From contig CM077116.1 of assembly GCA_039619475.1 (NCBI GenBank), forward strand, positions 298,324,464 through 298,388,463: a stretch of 64,000 nt of DNA, written 5' to 3'. Positions within the stretch are counted from its first letter, which is position 1. The number at the start of each line of letters is the position of its first letter. The DNA is from Icerya purchasi. Lineage: Eukaryota > Arthropoda > Insecta > Hemiptera > Monophlebidae. Position numbers and translations under genes: made by a program. This document shows, piece by piece, positions 33,951 through 43,769 of this stretch. The notes beneath the pieces were generated by a model that had not been told where the DNA came from, did no database searches, and saw only the letters and a list, made by a program, of their open reading frames with translations.

Positions 33951-35498
33951 GATAAATTATTCTCTTTATCGAAAATTAAACATTCATTTTCTTTTAGATA
34001 AATTTAATTTTTTATTTTTCGAAATTAAAAATGAGGTAACTTCTTAATTTGCTTTTGTGCTTGTGTAGTAGTGTGTGCGATTGCGTCCATTTCATTTTCG
34101 ATAAGTGTCCCGAAGGGAATGAATAAAGTTCGTGAATGCTGTTGAATTTTTAACAACTACCAACTTCCGATTTTCTATGTTAATATTTTCGCGATATTTT
34201 AGACTAAACTTTTGGTTATGTCGCTTTTTCTAAAATACATATACGAAAATTTTCCGATGTTTTTCTCTTTCTGCTTTCTTTTTTCCTGCTCCGGTAATGC
34301 TTAATTTCGGGCGTTTTAAATTGAAACTCTTAGAAGAACTGCGAAAGGCTAAGAAAAGGCCCATGTAATTATTAGCACAGTACGATAAGTAGCCGGCGTC
34401 GTTGTGTAAAGTGAGTCGATTATGCGGGAAAACTGTAGAACTTTAGGTGGCCGATGAGAGAAATATTTTAGCTTTTATTGCTGACGGTTGATGGTAATTT
34501 TCGGAAATTTTCATCTGAAAATTCGTAGTCCGTACAGGGAGGGCTATAATAAAAATTGTTATAGTTTATTAGCGGAACGTGATATTTCAACAGAGACGAA
34601 CATGTTGAGAGAAACGAGGATTGCGTCACTCCTGCTAAATTGAAGCCATTTTCGTTTGCGCTATTTCCTGTTCACCATGCTATTCGACTAGGCTTTTTTG
34701 TCGGTTTATACTGTAGCTCGCCTAGACAATATGTGCATTCTCTTTCAGAGCGTCCCGTAAGAAAACAATAAAATCATAGACTATTTAAGATATTAGAACA
34801 AGTTGCGTCCGACTAGCAGCGTCGTCCACTCTGGAAAACTGCTCCAAGCCGTTTTTAAGATATTTTATCGGTTGCAGGGTCCGTTGGAAAAACTTTCGCA
34901 AAATTGGACAGTAAAAAAGTTGCTGATTACGTTGCTTTTACGATCTGCGTTTATTTTCCGAATTGAGCCGATGAGCCGTCAGTTGCGTACCTCGAGTGGT
35001 TTCCTCTTTCTGTCGCGTTAATGCACTTAACTCTAAAAGTTAAATCTGTGACCATTCGACTTCTTTTTCTTATTTACGACAAGTAAATATTATTACAAAC
35101 GAATTTTGTTTTCTTTTTTTTAATAATACAGTGTACTCAAGGATCACCAACTAAATAAAATTTGAAACCTTGCAGTCAAAAGTGAACAATTCGAAAACGG
35201 TTCTCGATTATTTGTCGATTCGTTTACTTTTACGAAAGAATGTGGTCGGTCGTCGTTGGTAATTTAAACAGAGCCAACTTGCTCGAAGTTTGACCACTAG
35301 AATAAATTCCGCCATTTTGGAGAGTGTGCGAAATGGAAAGATCTCGTTGAATAAAGCGAAAGCAGTTAGATCGGATTTTGTGCGGTATGGGGTGATTTAT
35401 TTTAAATTTTTTATTTCCACGTATACGAAAAGGAATTCTATTAAAAATTTCCGCAACATACATTTTACGCTTGTTTTATTTCTTTCTTTTTTTGGCCT
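33951..35498. other. no recognisable gene
   Basis: AT-rich flank of the LINE. Frames of 72-77 codons have no domain. Confidence 0.5.
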
Positions 35499-35627
35499 GT
35501 CAGCAATGGACGATTGTCCAACAACAAAAGTAAGATTTATTCAAGGAGACTGGGGGCACAGAGCTGCAAAGGAGAAGAGCACAATGACGAGGAAAAATAC
35601 ATTGAGGAAAGATTGCGCCTGGAGTAA
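35499..35627 (+). CDS. possible terminal exon or retroposed 3' end (42 codons)
   Basis: A long pyrimidine tract ending tttggcctgtCAG (35501-35503) resembles a strong 3' splice site. The frame after it reads SKIYSRRLGAQSCKGEEHND, then EEKYIEERLRLE and TAA at 35625. The charged, low-hydrophobic sequence looks more protein-like than neighbouring chance frames. An A9-10 run follows immediately, so this could instead be the poly(A)-tailed end of a retroposed sequence. No family recognised. Confidence 0.25.
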   Translation, partial: VSNGRLSNNKSKIYSRRLGAQSCKGEEHNDEEKYIEERLRLE

Positions 35628-35644
35628 AAAAAAAATATATTATT

Positions 35645-37570
35645 ATTATTATGCTTTACACGAGATAACACCTTAATTATGCATCCGGCTTTGATCATCT
35701 TTGTGTTCGAAACATAGGAAATAATATACTCAACTCAAGTATTGAATATAAGATCTTGGGAATTAGTTTCTCTGATCACTTCGCTATAAGCGCAGTTTTC
35801 AAAGTGAACCTCAATTTTCAGATACACTCACCCAAACGTGACTTTTATCTTGATAAACAGATGTTCAGCCAAAGTTTAAAAAATTGTTCATTGGATGAAT
35901 TATATCAAAAAAACTGCTCGATTGATGAAAAATGTAATCTGTTCATCACTAAACTTAAAGACTGTTTAACCTGTGCACAACGTAAGCAACCCAGAAACAA
36001 AACATTTAGAAAGAGATCCCCTTGGATTACAACTAAGCTAATAGAATTGATACATACAATAGAAAGAGAAACTTTACAAATCATCTAAACAGTCACCAAC
36101 TAACTCCACGCTATTAACTCAATTTAAACAAATCTCTAAACAAATTCAAATACTGTCTAGAAAGGCTAAGAAGAAATATCATAGTAAACTACTACATAAC
36201 TGTGGCTCCGATCAGAAAAAATATTGGGCAGTCATCAAAAATGTCCTAGGAACCAGAGTACACCCGTTCAAAGAGATTACAGTTAATGGTCTAAAAATCA
36301 ATGTCACTGGAAATGAAAAAAAGCTATATCTGACCATTTTAATAACTATTTTGCAGACGCTGTTAAAAATATGTTAAGCGAATGTAATCTACCTACTGTT
36401 TATGAACCTATTGAAATAGCTAACATAAATTCATTTGGGTTTTACGATTTTCTTCCCGAAGAAATAAATACTGCCATTCTATCTCTTCCAAACAAAGCCT
36501 CCTTTGGAGCTGATGGCATATCCAGCAGCTTAATAAAAGAAAACTTATCCTTTCTTATTCGACCTTTAACATACTTATTTAACCTGTCGATCAAAGCTGG
36601 AAAATTCCCCGAAGTACTAAAATTGGGGATAATAACACCAATATTCAAATCTGGAGATGAAACCAAACTTTCTGACTATCGACCTATTTGCATTCTCCCT
36701 ACTATAGTAAAAGTATTTGAAAAATGTGTAAGAAATAGGATGCTTTCTTTTTTGCAAACAACTAGTTACTTTAGTGTTAATCAATATGGCTTTCTTCCTG
36801 AGAAGTGCACTGACGATGCAATTTTCGATCACTGTTCGTTCATATCAGAAAATTTGGAAATCGGACGTTCGGTGGCGGCAGTATATTTGGACTTAAAAAA
36901 AGCCTTTGATATCGTTGACCATAATATCCTGTTACGTAAACTATCTAGCCTCTAAATTAAGGAAATTAAACTTTGTATTTTATCACTTAAATCATCATTT
37001 TAACTCTGATCACCTGCATCATATATATTTAGCTCTTTATCAGCCAGTATTGTCTTATGGAATCATGCATTGGAGTCATGTTTCTCATTACTACTTAACA
37101 CAAGTAATTCAACTACAAAAACATGTCCTGGCATTATGTGGAAAGAGTCCGGTTACTAAACCACAAACTAGATTACTGTCTTTAATAAAACTGTATGAAG
37201 TGCAACTCCCTTTATTTGTTTTAAAAAATAAGCCAAAATTTGGCATCAGCTGGGAGCAGGGCATTGCCAGACATTCAAATCAAGAAAGAGCCAGAATACT
37301 TCGTTTAAATAAGTATCGCATTTGTCTGCAAGCACTATACATGGGCTCTAAATTGTTTAACTCTTTACCATCTTCCGTAAAACAACAATTATGAAATTAT
37401 AAATACAGAAGAAAAAACCTCATTGATTACATTTCTGACAAAGACGCTCACTGATTCTTGCCTTCTTTCACTTTTCTTATTCTGACTTTCTTTCTTTCCC
37501 CTTAACTTTCATGAATGTAAATACTATAACTAATTTCATCATAAAACAACACCTTAGTGTCTAATTCAAT
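35645..37570 (+). mobile_element. Daphne/CR1-like LINE with internal deletion of the RT core
   Basis: In order: end of the APE endonuclease (GFDHLCVRNIGNNILNS, then SFSDHFAISAVF, the SDH box); a linker in shifted frames (KKYWAVIKNVLG, AISDHFNNYFADAV); RT fingers and motif A in the open frame 36371-36955 (FGADGISSSLIKENL, KSGDETKLSDYRPICILPT, VYLDLKKAFDIVDHNIL). It then jumps in another frame straight to the C-terminal block (KLRKLNFVFYHLNHHF, LYQPVLSYGIMHW, 36940-37394). Motif B and the catalytic FADD are missing, consistent with an internal deletion at about 36940-36965. The element is also 5'-truncated. An ATT-rich stretch follows the 3' UTR. Confidence 0.88.
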
Positions 37571-37670
37571 CATATTATTATTATTATTACTACTATCGCT
37601 ATTATTATTATTATTATTACTCCTGTTATAATTTCTATTTATTATTCTTATATTATTATTATACTTGTTA
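37571..37670. repeat. (ATT)n-rich low-complexity tract
   Basis: Interrupted ATT/TTA runs after the 3' UTR of the preceding LINE. It may be that element's microsatellite-like tail. Confidence 0.85.
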
Positions 37671-38090
37671 TTAATTTTCTGCAATTATCCTTCCTGAAGT
37701 GCACCCAAGAGACATTTTGTAAGTTAATATACATTTTGGTATGCATGAATGCATGGTGTGTATCTATGTATGTTACATGTAGATGCTGATACTGTAGGAC
37801 TCACAGGCTGCGCGTGGGGGTCAACTGCTGTTAGAGTGTGGGAACTACAGCTGTAGTTTACGTACAGTATTCGTGTGAGGGTTGATTGCCCAATCTCATG
37901 TGAGATGCAGCTGAGCCGTCTGAATGAAACATACATTTGAGGTATATATCGATAATTGTGAGAGTAATTGTACAAACAGATGAGAGTGCATATGTAAACA
38001 CTAAAATATGGACGCATGTACACGTTTATAGATAGCTAATATTTATTCATTTATCTTATTTATTGTAGTTTGAAGTGTATATGTAAATAG
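37671..38090. other. no recognisable gene
   Basis: Contains a perfect palindrome aactacagctgtagtt at about 37843-37858. Otherwise nothing recognised. Confidence 0.5.
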
Positions 38091-38689
38091 TGTTACGAAT
38101 TCTCACTTTTATGAATTCTCCAATTTTACGGAACTCTCGCCGATTTCTCGTATGTCCGTGAGGGAGAGACGACCAGCAGAAGAATACAAAAATACGACAG
38201 AGAGGGGAAACAAATAAATAAATAAATACAAAAATAACTGCAATTGAAACGGTACCGCGGATAGAGTTCTTTAAAATATCGGTGGCATTAGGCTTTATAT
38301 AGTTTTACATATATCGAGATAAATTGAACGATTAGAAAAAAAAATTGTTATTAAACGCGATTACTAGCTAGCATCTCACCGACCGTTGTACCAAAACTCG
38401 CACATAGACAAAAGCCGTCCGTCGATGAAGAGAACAAAGCCGAAGCCTTATCAGTTTAGATTTACCTGAACCGGCTTTATCTCTTCATCGTACGAAACGG
38501 TACAGCACAACAGCACGTGTCGCAGACAGCGCGCACACGCAATGTCGCCAGCCTGTACACAGCGACACCGACCAGAGATTATCGCCGATGAATGATCGCG
38601 AATCCAAATTAATATAAATAATAGGACAAGTTATTAAATAATCGATCACCGTCGATGAAAGATCGCGCCACCAACCCTGATTCGCATCA
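38091..38689. mobile_element. candidate solo LTR (599 bp)
   Basis: Begins TGTTACGAATTC and ends GATTCGCATCA. The ends are imperfect inverted repeats (TG...CGAAT against ATTCG...CA), and the segment is flanked by a 4-bp direct repeat ATAG (38087-38090 and 38690-38693). TG...CA ends, a 4-bp target duplication and no internal coding fit a solo LTR left by recombination of a Gypsy-like element. A single copy in the window cannot prove it. The orientation is unknown. Confidence 0.5.
38415..38501. repeat. hairpin inside the candidate LTR
   Basis: Arms 38423-38442 (cgatgaagagaacaaagccg) and 38472-38490 (cggctttatctcttcatcg) pair at about 18 of 20 positions around a 29-nt loop. Pairing extends outward through GT/AC and CCGT/ACGG. 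The size resembles a precursor microRNA or an LTR leader structure. Confidence 0.7.
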
Positions 38690-38693
38690 ATAG

Positions 38694-39131
38694 TAAATCC
38701 CAATTATATGATAATTACAACTTATCGATGTTTGAAATTCATACGTGTGTAAATATTATACTGAATATGATAAAATTAAATTCTGTAAGCAGTGGCCAAA
38801 TAATATTAATATTTATTTCATATTCAAATTGTAAACATAATATTTTTAGCCAATATTTGTTTGGCCATTGCATTGTATTGTACCGTTTTTCATGTTTTAT
38901 TTTCCAGCATTGTTTTTAGTATATAAATTTTACTTTATCATGCGTTTTGTAATTGTATCCGGATTTCTATCAATATAGTATCATTTTCATATGTATAATA
39001 ATAATCCCACTACTCGCGCAGCCATGCGCGTTTGTGGAATTTACATTTTCTTGTATTTTTATGTTAATCTTGTAAATACCAAGAAATTTGATTTGATTTG
39101 ATTTGATTATTATTATTATTATTATTATTAT
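38694..39131 (+). repeat. probable LINE 3' UTR and tail
   Basis: Non-coding AT-rich segment ending aaatttgatttgatttgat and then about 12 ATT units (39086-39131). A pentamer/trimer tail of this sort is characteristic of non-LTR elements, but no coding part is attached. The candidate LTR may have been inserted between it and the Daphne-like LINE upstream. Confidence 0.4.
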
Positions 39132-39289
39132 ATTACTGTATATATTACATTATATTAAAGTATATACGATTATGATAAATATTTTGTATGAAACATTGTA
39201 CAAAGCTTTGAAATAGAAAAAAGTGCAGGAAGAGAAGAATGCGTTTTTATTTTTATTTTGCATTTTGTACATATTCTTCCAGTTCATCT

Positions 39290-39505
39290 AACATTGCGGC
39301 TACCACTGCAACAATAGAGTCCACAATGCCAACGGCGCCAGAGAAGAGGGAATCTCCTTCAAACATTGCGACTACAACTGCAACACCAGCACCCACAATG
39401 CTGACCGTGTAGGATGTGAGAAATTAACTATCTGGCACTATAGCCACAACTGTGACAGAAGAACCTATAATGCCGACGGGAAAAATTTGCGTGTATTGTA
39501 TGTTG
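39290..39505. repeat. 72-bp tandem repeat, three units
   Basis: Units of exactly 72 bp (24 codons) start at about 39290, 39362 and 39434. They share cattgcg(g/a)ctac(c/a)actgcaac and ccacaatgc(c/t)(a/g)ac. On the plus strand the first two read NIAATTATIESTMPTAP and NIATTTATPAPTMLTV; on the minus strand all three read as Val/Ala-rich hydrophobic repeats. Stops occur between units 2 and 3. Period divisible by three suggests a former Thr/Ala-rich coding minisatellite, but the coding strand is uncertain. Confidence 0.7.
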
Positions 39506-39553
39506 CTCGATTTAATTGAGTAATCTCGGTCTGGCTGTTGTGAGAAAGAGGAC

Positions 39554-39555
<2 letters not shown>

Positions 39556-39624
<69 letters not shown>

Positions 39625-39637
39625 TATATACATATAT
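39556..39637. repeat. (TA)n microsatellite
   Basis: About 40 TA units with a few interruptions, sitting at the 3' end of the minus-strand LINE, possibly grown from its tail. Confidence 0.95.
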
Positions 39638-39639
39638 TT

Positions 39640-40700
39640 TTTATTATTAACCTTACCCTGGGCGCGCCAACGGCCTTGACCCAACAACATGATAATTCAA
39701 AATAAATAGAACTAAATAGCCAAGAAATGGAACTCACAAAGGACAGTAGCAACGGAACAACTGAAGACAGTGGGAAGGAAAGGATATAGGTAGGGTTAAA
39801 GGGAGCAGGAAGACTCAAAGCCAAAAGCTGGGCATATAGAAGGGGGCATTCGTTAAGAAGTGCAGAATATTCGAAAAGGATATGATTTGAATCACAAATA
39901 CAAGGAGGCTCAGAAGCATGAAGAGAGCAGAAATGAGAAGGGGGCAAAGCGAATCGAAAGCGAGAAGAAGGGAGCAGTGAATGATTGATCCCGAGTCTAA
40001 TTAAGGAAACAATAGTGGAACGATGACAGACAGGAATACAATGAAAACAAGGCAGGAAACAAGGAAACGGTTGAGTAAGATGGTACTGCGAATAGCAATT
40101 TGTGAATAAAGATGGGGATACATGTCCAGCCAAAGTCTCGAATTATTAGAGCGCGATAAGGAAAGAATGTCTGAAGAAGGGAAGGAGTCGAGGAAACGAC
40201 CATTGCGGGCGGTTGAGCGAGCTAAAGAGTCATACGAGTCATTGTCCTCTATATTGGACTGACTAGGAAGCCGCAGAAAATCTTTGAAGAAGGAACGGGA
40301 CGAGAACAAAGAGGAGACGAGAGATCTAATTGAGGGAATCAGAAGGAGGAGAGAAGATGGCTCGAAGAACGCCTTTAGAATCGGAAACGATCAAGAATTT
40401 GCGAACCCCACTTGTAGAGGATATAAAATAAATGGCACGAAGAATTGAGATCGATTCGGCCTAGAAGATAGAGCAGAATGAAGTGCCGGAACGAAAGAGA
40501 CTTAAACGCACCACCCACGCTGAAGAAATTCGAAGTTGACTATATTGTGAGAGGAAAAATTAGCTCGGATCGGGAGGGAGGAGAAACTGATAGGGCGCCA
40601 TATGCTATTAAAATCATAAGAAAAGTAAGGAAGACTGTTATAGGAGAGAACGTAGGAAGAAAATTTGGAAACACGAGTAACAGATATATTTATTAAATAC
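39640..40700 (-). mobile_element. I-type LINE copy 2: RNase H to 3' end, decayed
   Basis: Minus-strand relative of 31990-33950. From about 40690 downward: RVSKFSSYVL, LPYFSYDFNSIWRP, a decayed RNase H with KFLIVSDSKGVLRAI, then SRLWLDMYPHLYSQIA. In the frame 40133-39465 follow LIRLGINHSLLPSSRFRF, CICDSNHILFEYSALL and LALSLPAPFNPTYILS. The last three align closely with the first copy. The terminal knuckle Cys has become Tyr. Several frameshifts and stops make it dead. The 3' UTR gttgggtcaaggccgttgg aligns with gctgggctaatgctctttg of copy 1, and a TA microsatellite replaces the poly(A). Confidence 0.88.
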
Positions 40701-42985
40701 GATGATAATTAGGGTTCGCATTTATATTCTGCAATAAAATTTTCATAATGAAAGTAGCGTATGTTGAAAAAAATAAAATAAAAATTTCGTGTTTTCCGAC
40801 TTATATTCCTCGCTAAGTTTTTTCCTATCACATTTATACCAAAAAAAAAAAAAAAAAAAAAATAAGCATTTAAAAATATAAATCCAAAATTAAAAATTAT
40901 TGCACTGGGCATAAGGGGGGGACTTCTTGCAAAATTAAACGATCGCTACACATTGCAAGACACAACCGGTAAATAGTTAAATGCGGTCACTGTAAAAGAT
41001 GACACATCTAACTGGGGTTTTAAAGCGGAATCGATTACCGCCATGTGTAAAACTGCTAGTAATCTGCTAGACATTAAAGTTAGCATGAAAGAGTCTAACC
41101 GGATAAGATAGTGAAAAGCGATGTGAGGAATATGGAAACAAAGGAACGAAACCGGAATTGAGATTAATCTCTAGCTGAAAGACAGAATACAATCTCGTAT
41201 TTAAAGATTTAAACAGGTAAGAATGTACGAGCGAAGCTGCTAGCATAAGCTAGTGTCTCTTACTTGTATAAAATAACGTAGCTTTTCGCGTCTGTCTAGA
41301 TGCACCGGTAACAACACTAGCTTTTGCTAAAATTGTTATAAATGAACACAGTCCAATTGTTGAGAAACGTTTTTTTTTACTGTATAAGTATAAATTATAA
41401 ATTTTCAGAGTAATTTAGCCGACCGATGAGGGTTTGTTTTTTGTTAACAAATGAATTATATTTTTTGTTGTATCAGTTTCAGATAAAATAAATTTCTAGC
41501 GTAGATAATAAAAAGAAAAGTGTTCTTTAATATCAGTAAATCGCACTGCTCAACTACATTTTTCTGTACATGTTATACTAAACGGATTCTTTTAAAAAAT
41601 GATTAAATTAAACAGACGTTTCAAAGAGATGTTACGATAAGAAGAGAGTAAACAAATAAGGTTTAAACAAGAGTTAATATGTGAAATAAGTAGCCTATAG
41701 AAGCTGAAGACTCTGACGTTATATTCCCAAAAGCTTAGCTTAATGCCTTTTATGCTATATTTTATAATTATAGCTTAATTTATCACACACACCGCCCCTC
41801 ACACAATTTAATAATCTATAAAATTAAGTTCATTCTTAACTATACATGACTGTGGACCCTTACACTTTTCTCATTTCCCTATTATCTACAATACTTACTC
41901 AATACGTTTTTAAACATAATTCAACCGCTTCACCAATTATCATTCCATCCAGTTCATCCTTAAATACCACGAGCTCTGATTTATTTTCTATAGAATAACA
42001 TGGATGATCCTTTAGATAATTACTTGTATCGAGATACCATATGTATCATCTTCAATAGCTTTATATCTTTAAGAAAAAAAAAACTAACATTATTTTACAG
42101 TTTGCGTTGCAATGTATTTAAAAAAGTAACAGAAAAACGTTAAATTTTAAATGAAACGACGTTGCCGTTTTGCATATCCTTCACTTTTCGTTGACTAATC
42201 GGAGGGCACCACAGTTTAAACGAGTAAAATAGGCGTACGCTCATTGCAAGCACATTCCCCCTTACATGCATGCACACTGGTAAGATGTTCAGCGATGTTC
42301 AAATTCGATAAATATTCCGAAGTGGATCATTTACTTTTTATTAGAATGTCAAATTTGAAAAATTTCAGCCACTTTTTCCATCGGCACTACTTACTAGTTT
42401 CCAATTGTTCTCTTTCATTGCGCGTCCCAGATTTTTCACTATTCCACGCATGTTCAATAGACACGCCCTACTTCATATTGCCCTCTTTAATTTTCCATTT
42501 TCCTCGTTGCAATAAGTGAAAATATTTTACAGAAAATTTTTGCATTTTCTCGTTTTTTATTGGTTCCGTTTTCCCAGCAAAATCATGCGTTCGAATTTTC
42601 TCCTTTTCTTTTTTCTCTTTTTTTTTTTTTTTTCAAAAATAGAAGTAAAAGAAAATGTCGGAAAAACGTTCAATGCGCCTCTACATTGAACAACACAATT
42701 GCCCGTAATTTATTGTACATGATAAAAAATTATAAGTCTCAAATTGAATTTTTCTGAAACTGGAACTAGAAGGAATTTTCGGAATAAATCTAGTATTCAA
42801 CTTTGCCCCTATACTGTGAATCAATTTTTACATTTATTAAAAAAAAAAGAAAAAAAAACAACAAAAAACCATATATATATAAATGGTAGTGTGTTTTTGA
42901 ATGTTTTCTTGCTCGTTTATTAGACTTGGTACATCAAGGTCTTCTGACAATTTAGTAATAAGACTGATTGTAAAGGAACGTGTAT
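40701..42985. other. no recognisable gene
   Basis: AT-rich, with an A23 tract near 40840-40862 and T/A tracts near 42612-42633. Frames up to 91 codons have no domain. Confidence 0.55.
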
Positions 42986-42988
42986 TTA

Positions 42989-43756
42989 AAAATTAAGGTT
43001 CATCAATATGAGATCCCCTTTAAAATACTTACCTTCTGTAGCTGCAACGAATTCCAGCGCTTTTTCCAGTTTTCGTAAAAGTTCTAGAAAGCTTCAACTC
43101 GGACTTCTTTGAGTATCCTCATCACGGACTGTTGAATGTCGGCTACACCGACTCAACATACGCGTTTCTTTCGTGACTTCAAGAAAAAGTCGCACGGTAA
43201 CATATCCGTGCAATACTCCCCGTTTGTGGCAGCGCTGAAATTCCCTTCAAGGTCAAAAATTGCGCGTCAAAATAAAAGCGCGATGGCATGGTGCATCGAA
43301 GGATCGATGTCTTTACAATCTTCGGACTAACCACTCTTTTTCGCAACCGGGTTCAAGTACTTCAAAGTCGAAATGTTCATTCACGGTTTGTTGAGGTGGC
43401 ACAAATTCCGTATGTAACACTCCTTTGCTATCGAAAAAGCAAGTCAACAACACTGTTTTCACCTCTTTTTGATTTTGCTGAGTCAGAAGACGGGCACTGT
43501 TGGCCTTACGGCCATATAGTTTCGTCGCCAGTAATTACGCGATCTAGAACAAGTTCGAAATCACGTTCAACCTTATCACGACAATCTTGCGCGACGGACA
43601 TCCGCTCAGTTTTTGTTGCTGTTTTTAGAACCGTATCTTCGCGTAAAGTTTTTTCATGGACACAAATCTTCAAAAACCGAAATCTTTCCGTTTCGCGGTG
43701 AATGCGAGCGTTTGCCAACATTCGAACAGTTTTTTTAATCGAGCGTACCATTGTTA
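42989..43756 (-). pseudogene. mariner transposase, decayed
   Basis: Minus strand, several frames. MSVAQDCRDK and RVITGDETIWP (first catalytic D) lie in the frame 43769-43506, which stops right after. Then LTCFFDSKGVLHTEFVPPQQ and TVNEHFDFEVLE; then DAPCH, the remnant of HHDNAPCH (second D); then YCTDMLPCDFFL, the remnant of YSPDM.PCDFFL (third D of DD34D). The end is DIQQSVMRILKEV, NFYENWKKRWNS and EFVAATEGKYFKGD with TAA near 42989. That is the full order of a mariner transposase of the irritans-like kind. At least two stops and three shifts. Terminal inverted repeats were not found. Confidence 0.88.
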
Positions 43757-43769
43757 GGTGATGATACAC

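Noticed and set aside
37575..37670. CRISPR-like appearance of repeated ATT blocks
   Set aside because: No spacer/repeat periodicity; it is a microsatellite in eukaryotic-type DNA.
37843..37858. Perfect 16-bp palindrome aactacagctgtagtt
   Set aside because: Isolated, without repeats or motif context. Too short to interpret.
39424..39690. 88-codon minus-strand frame with poly-(IY)
   Set aside because: Composed of the TA microsatellite and flanking repeat DNA.
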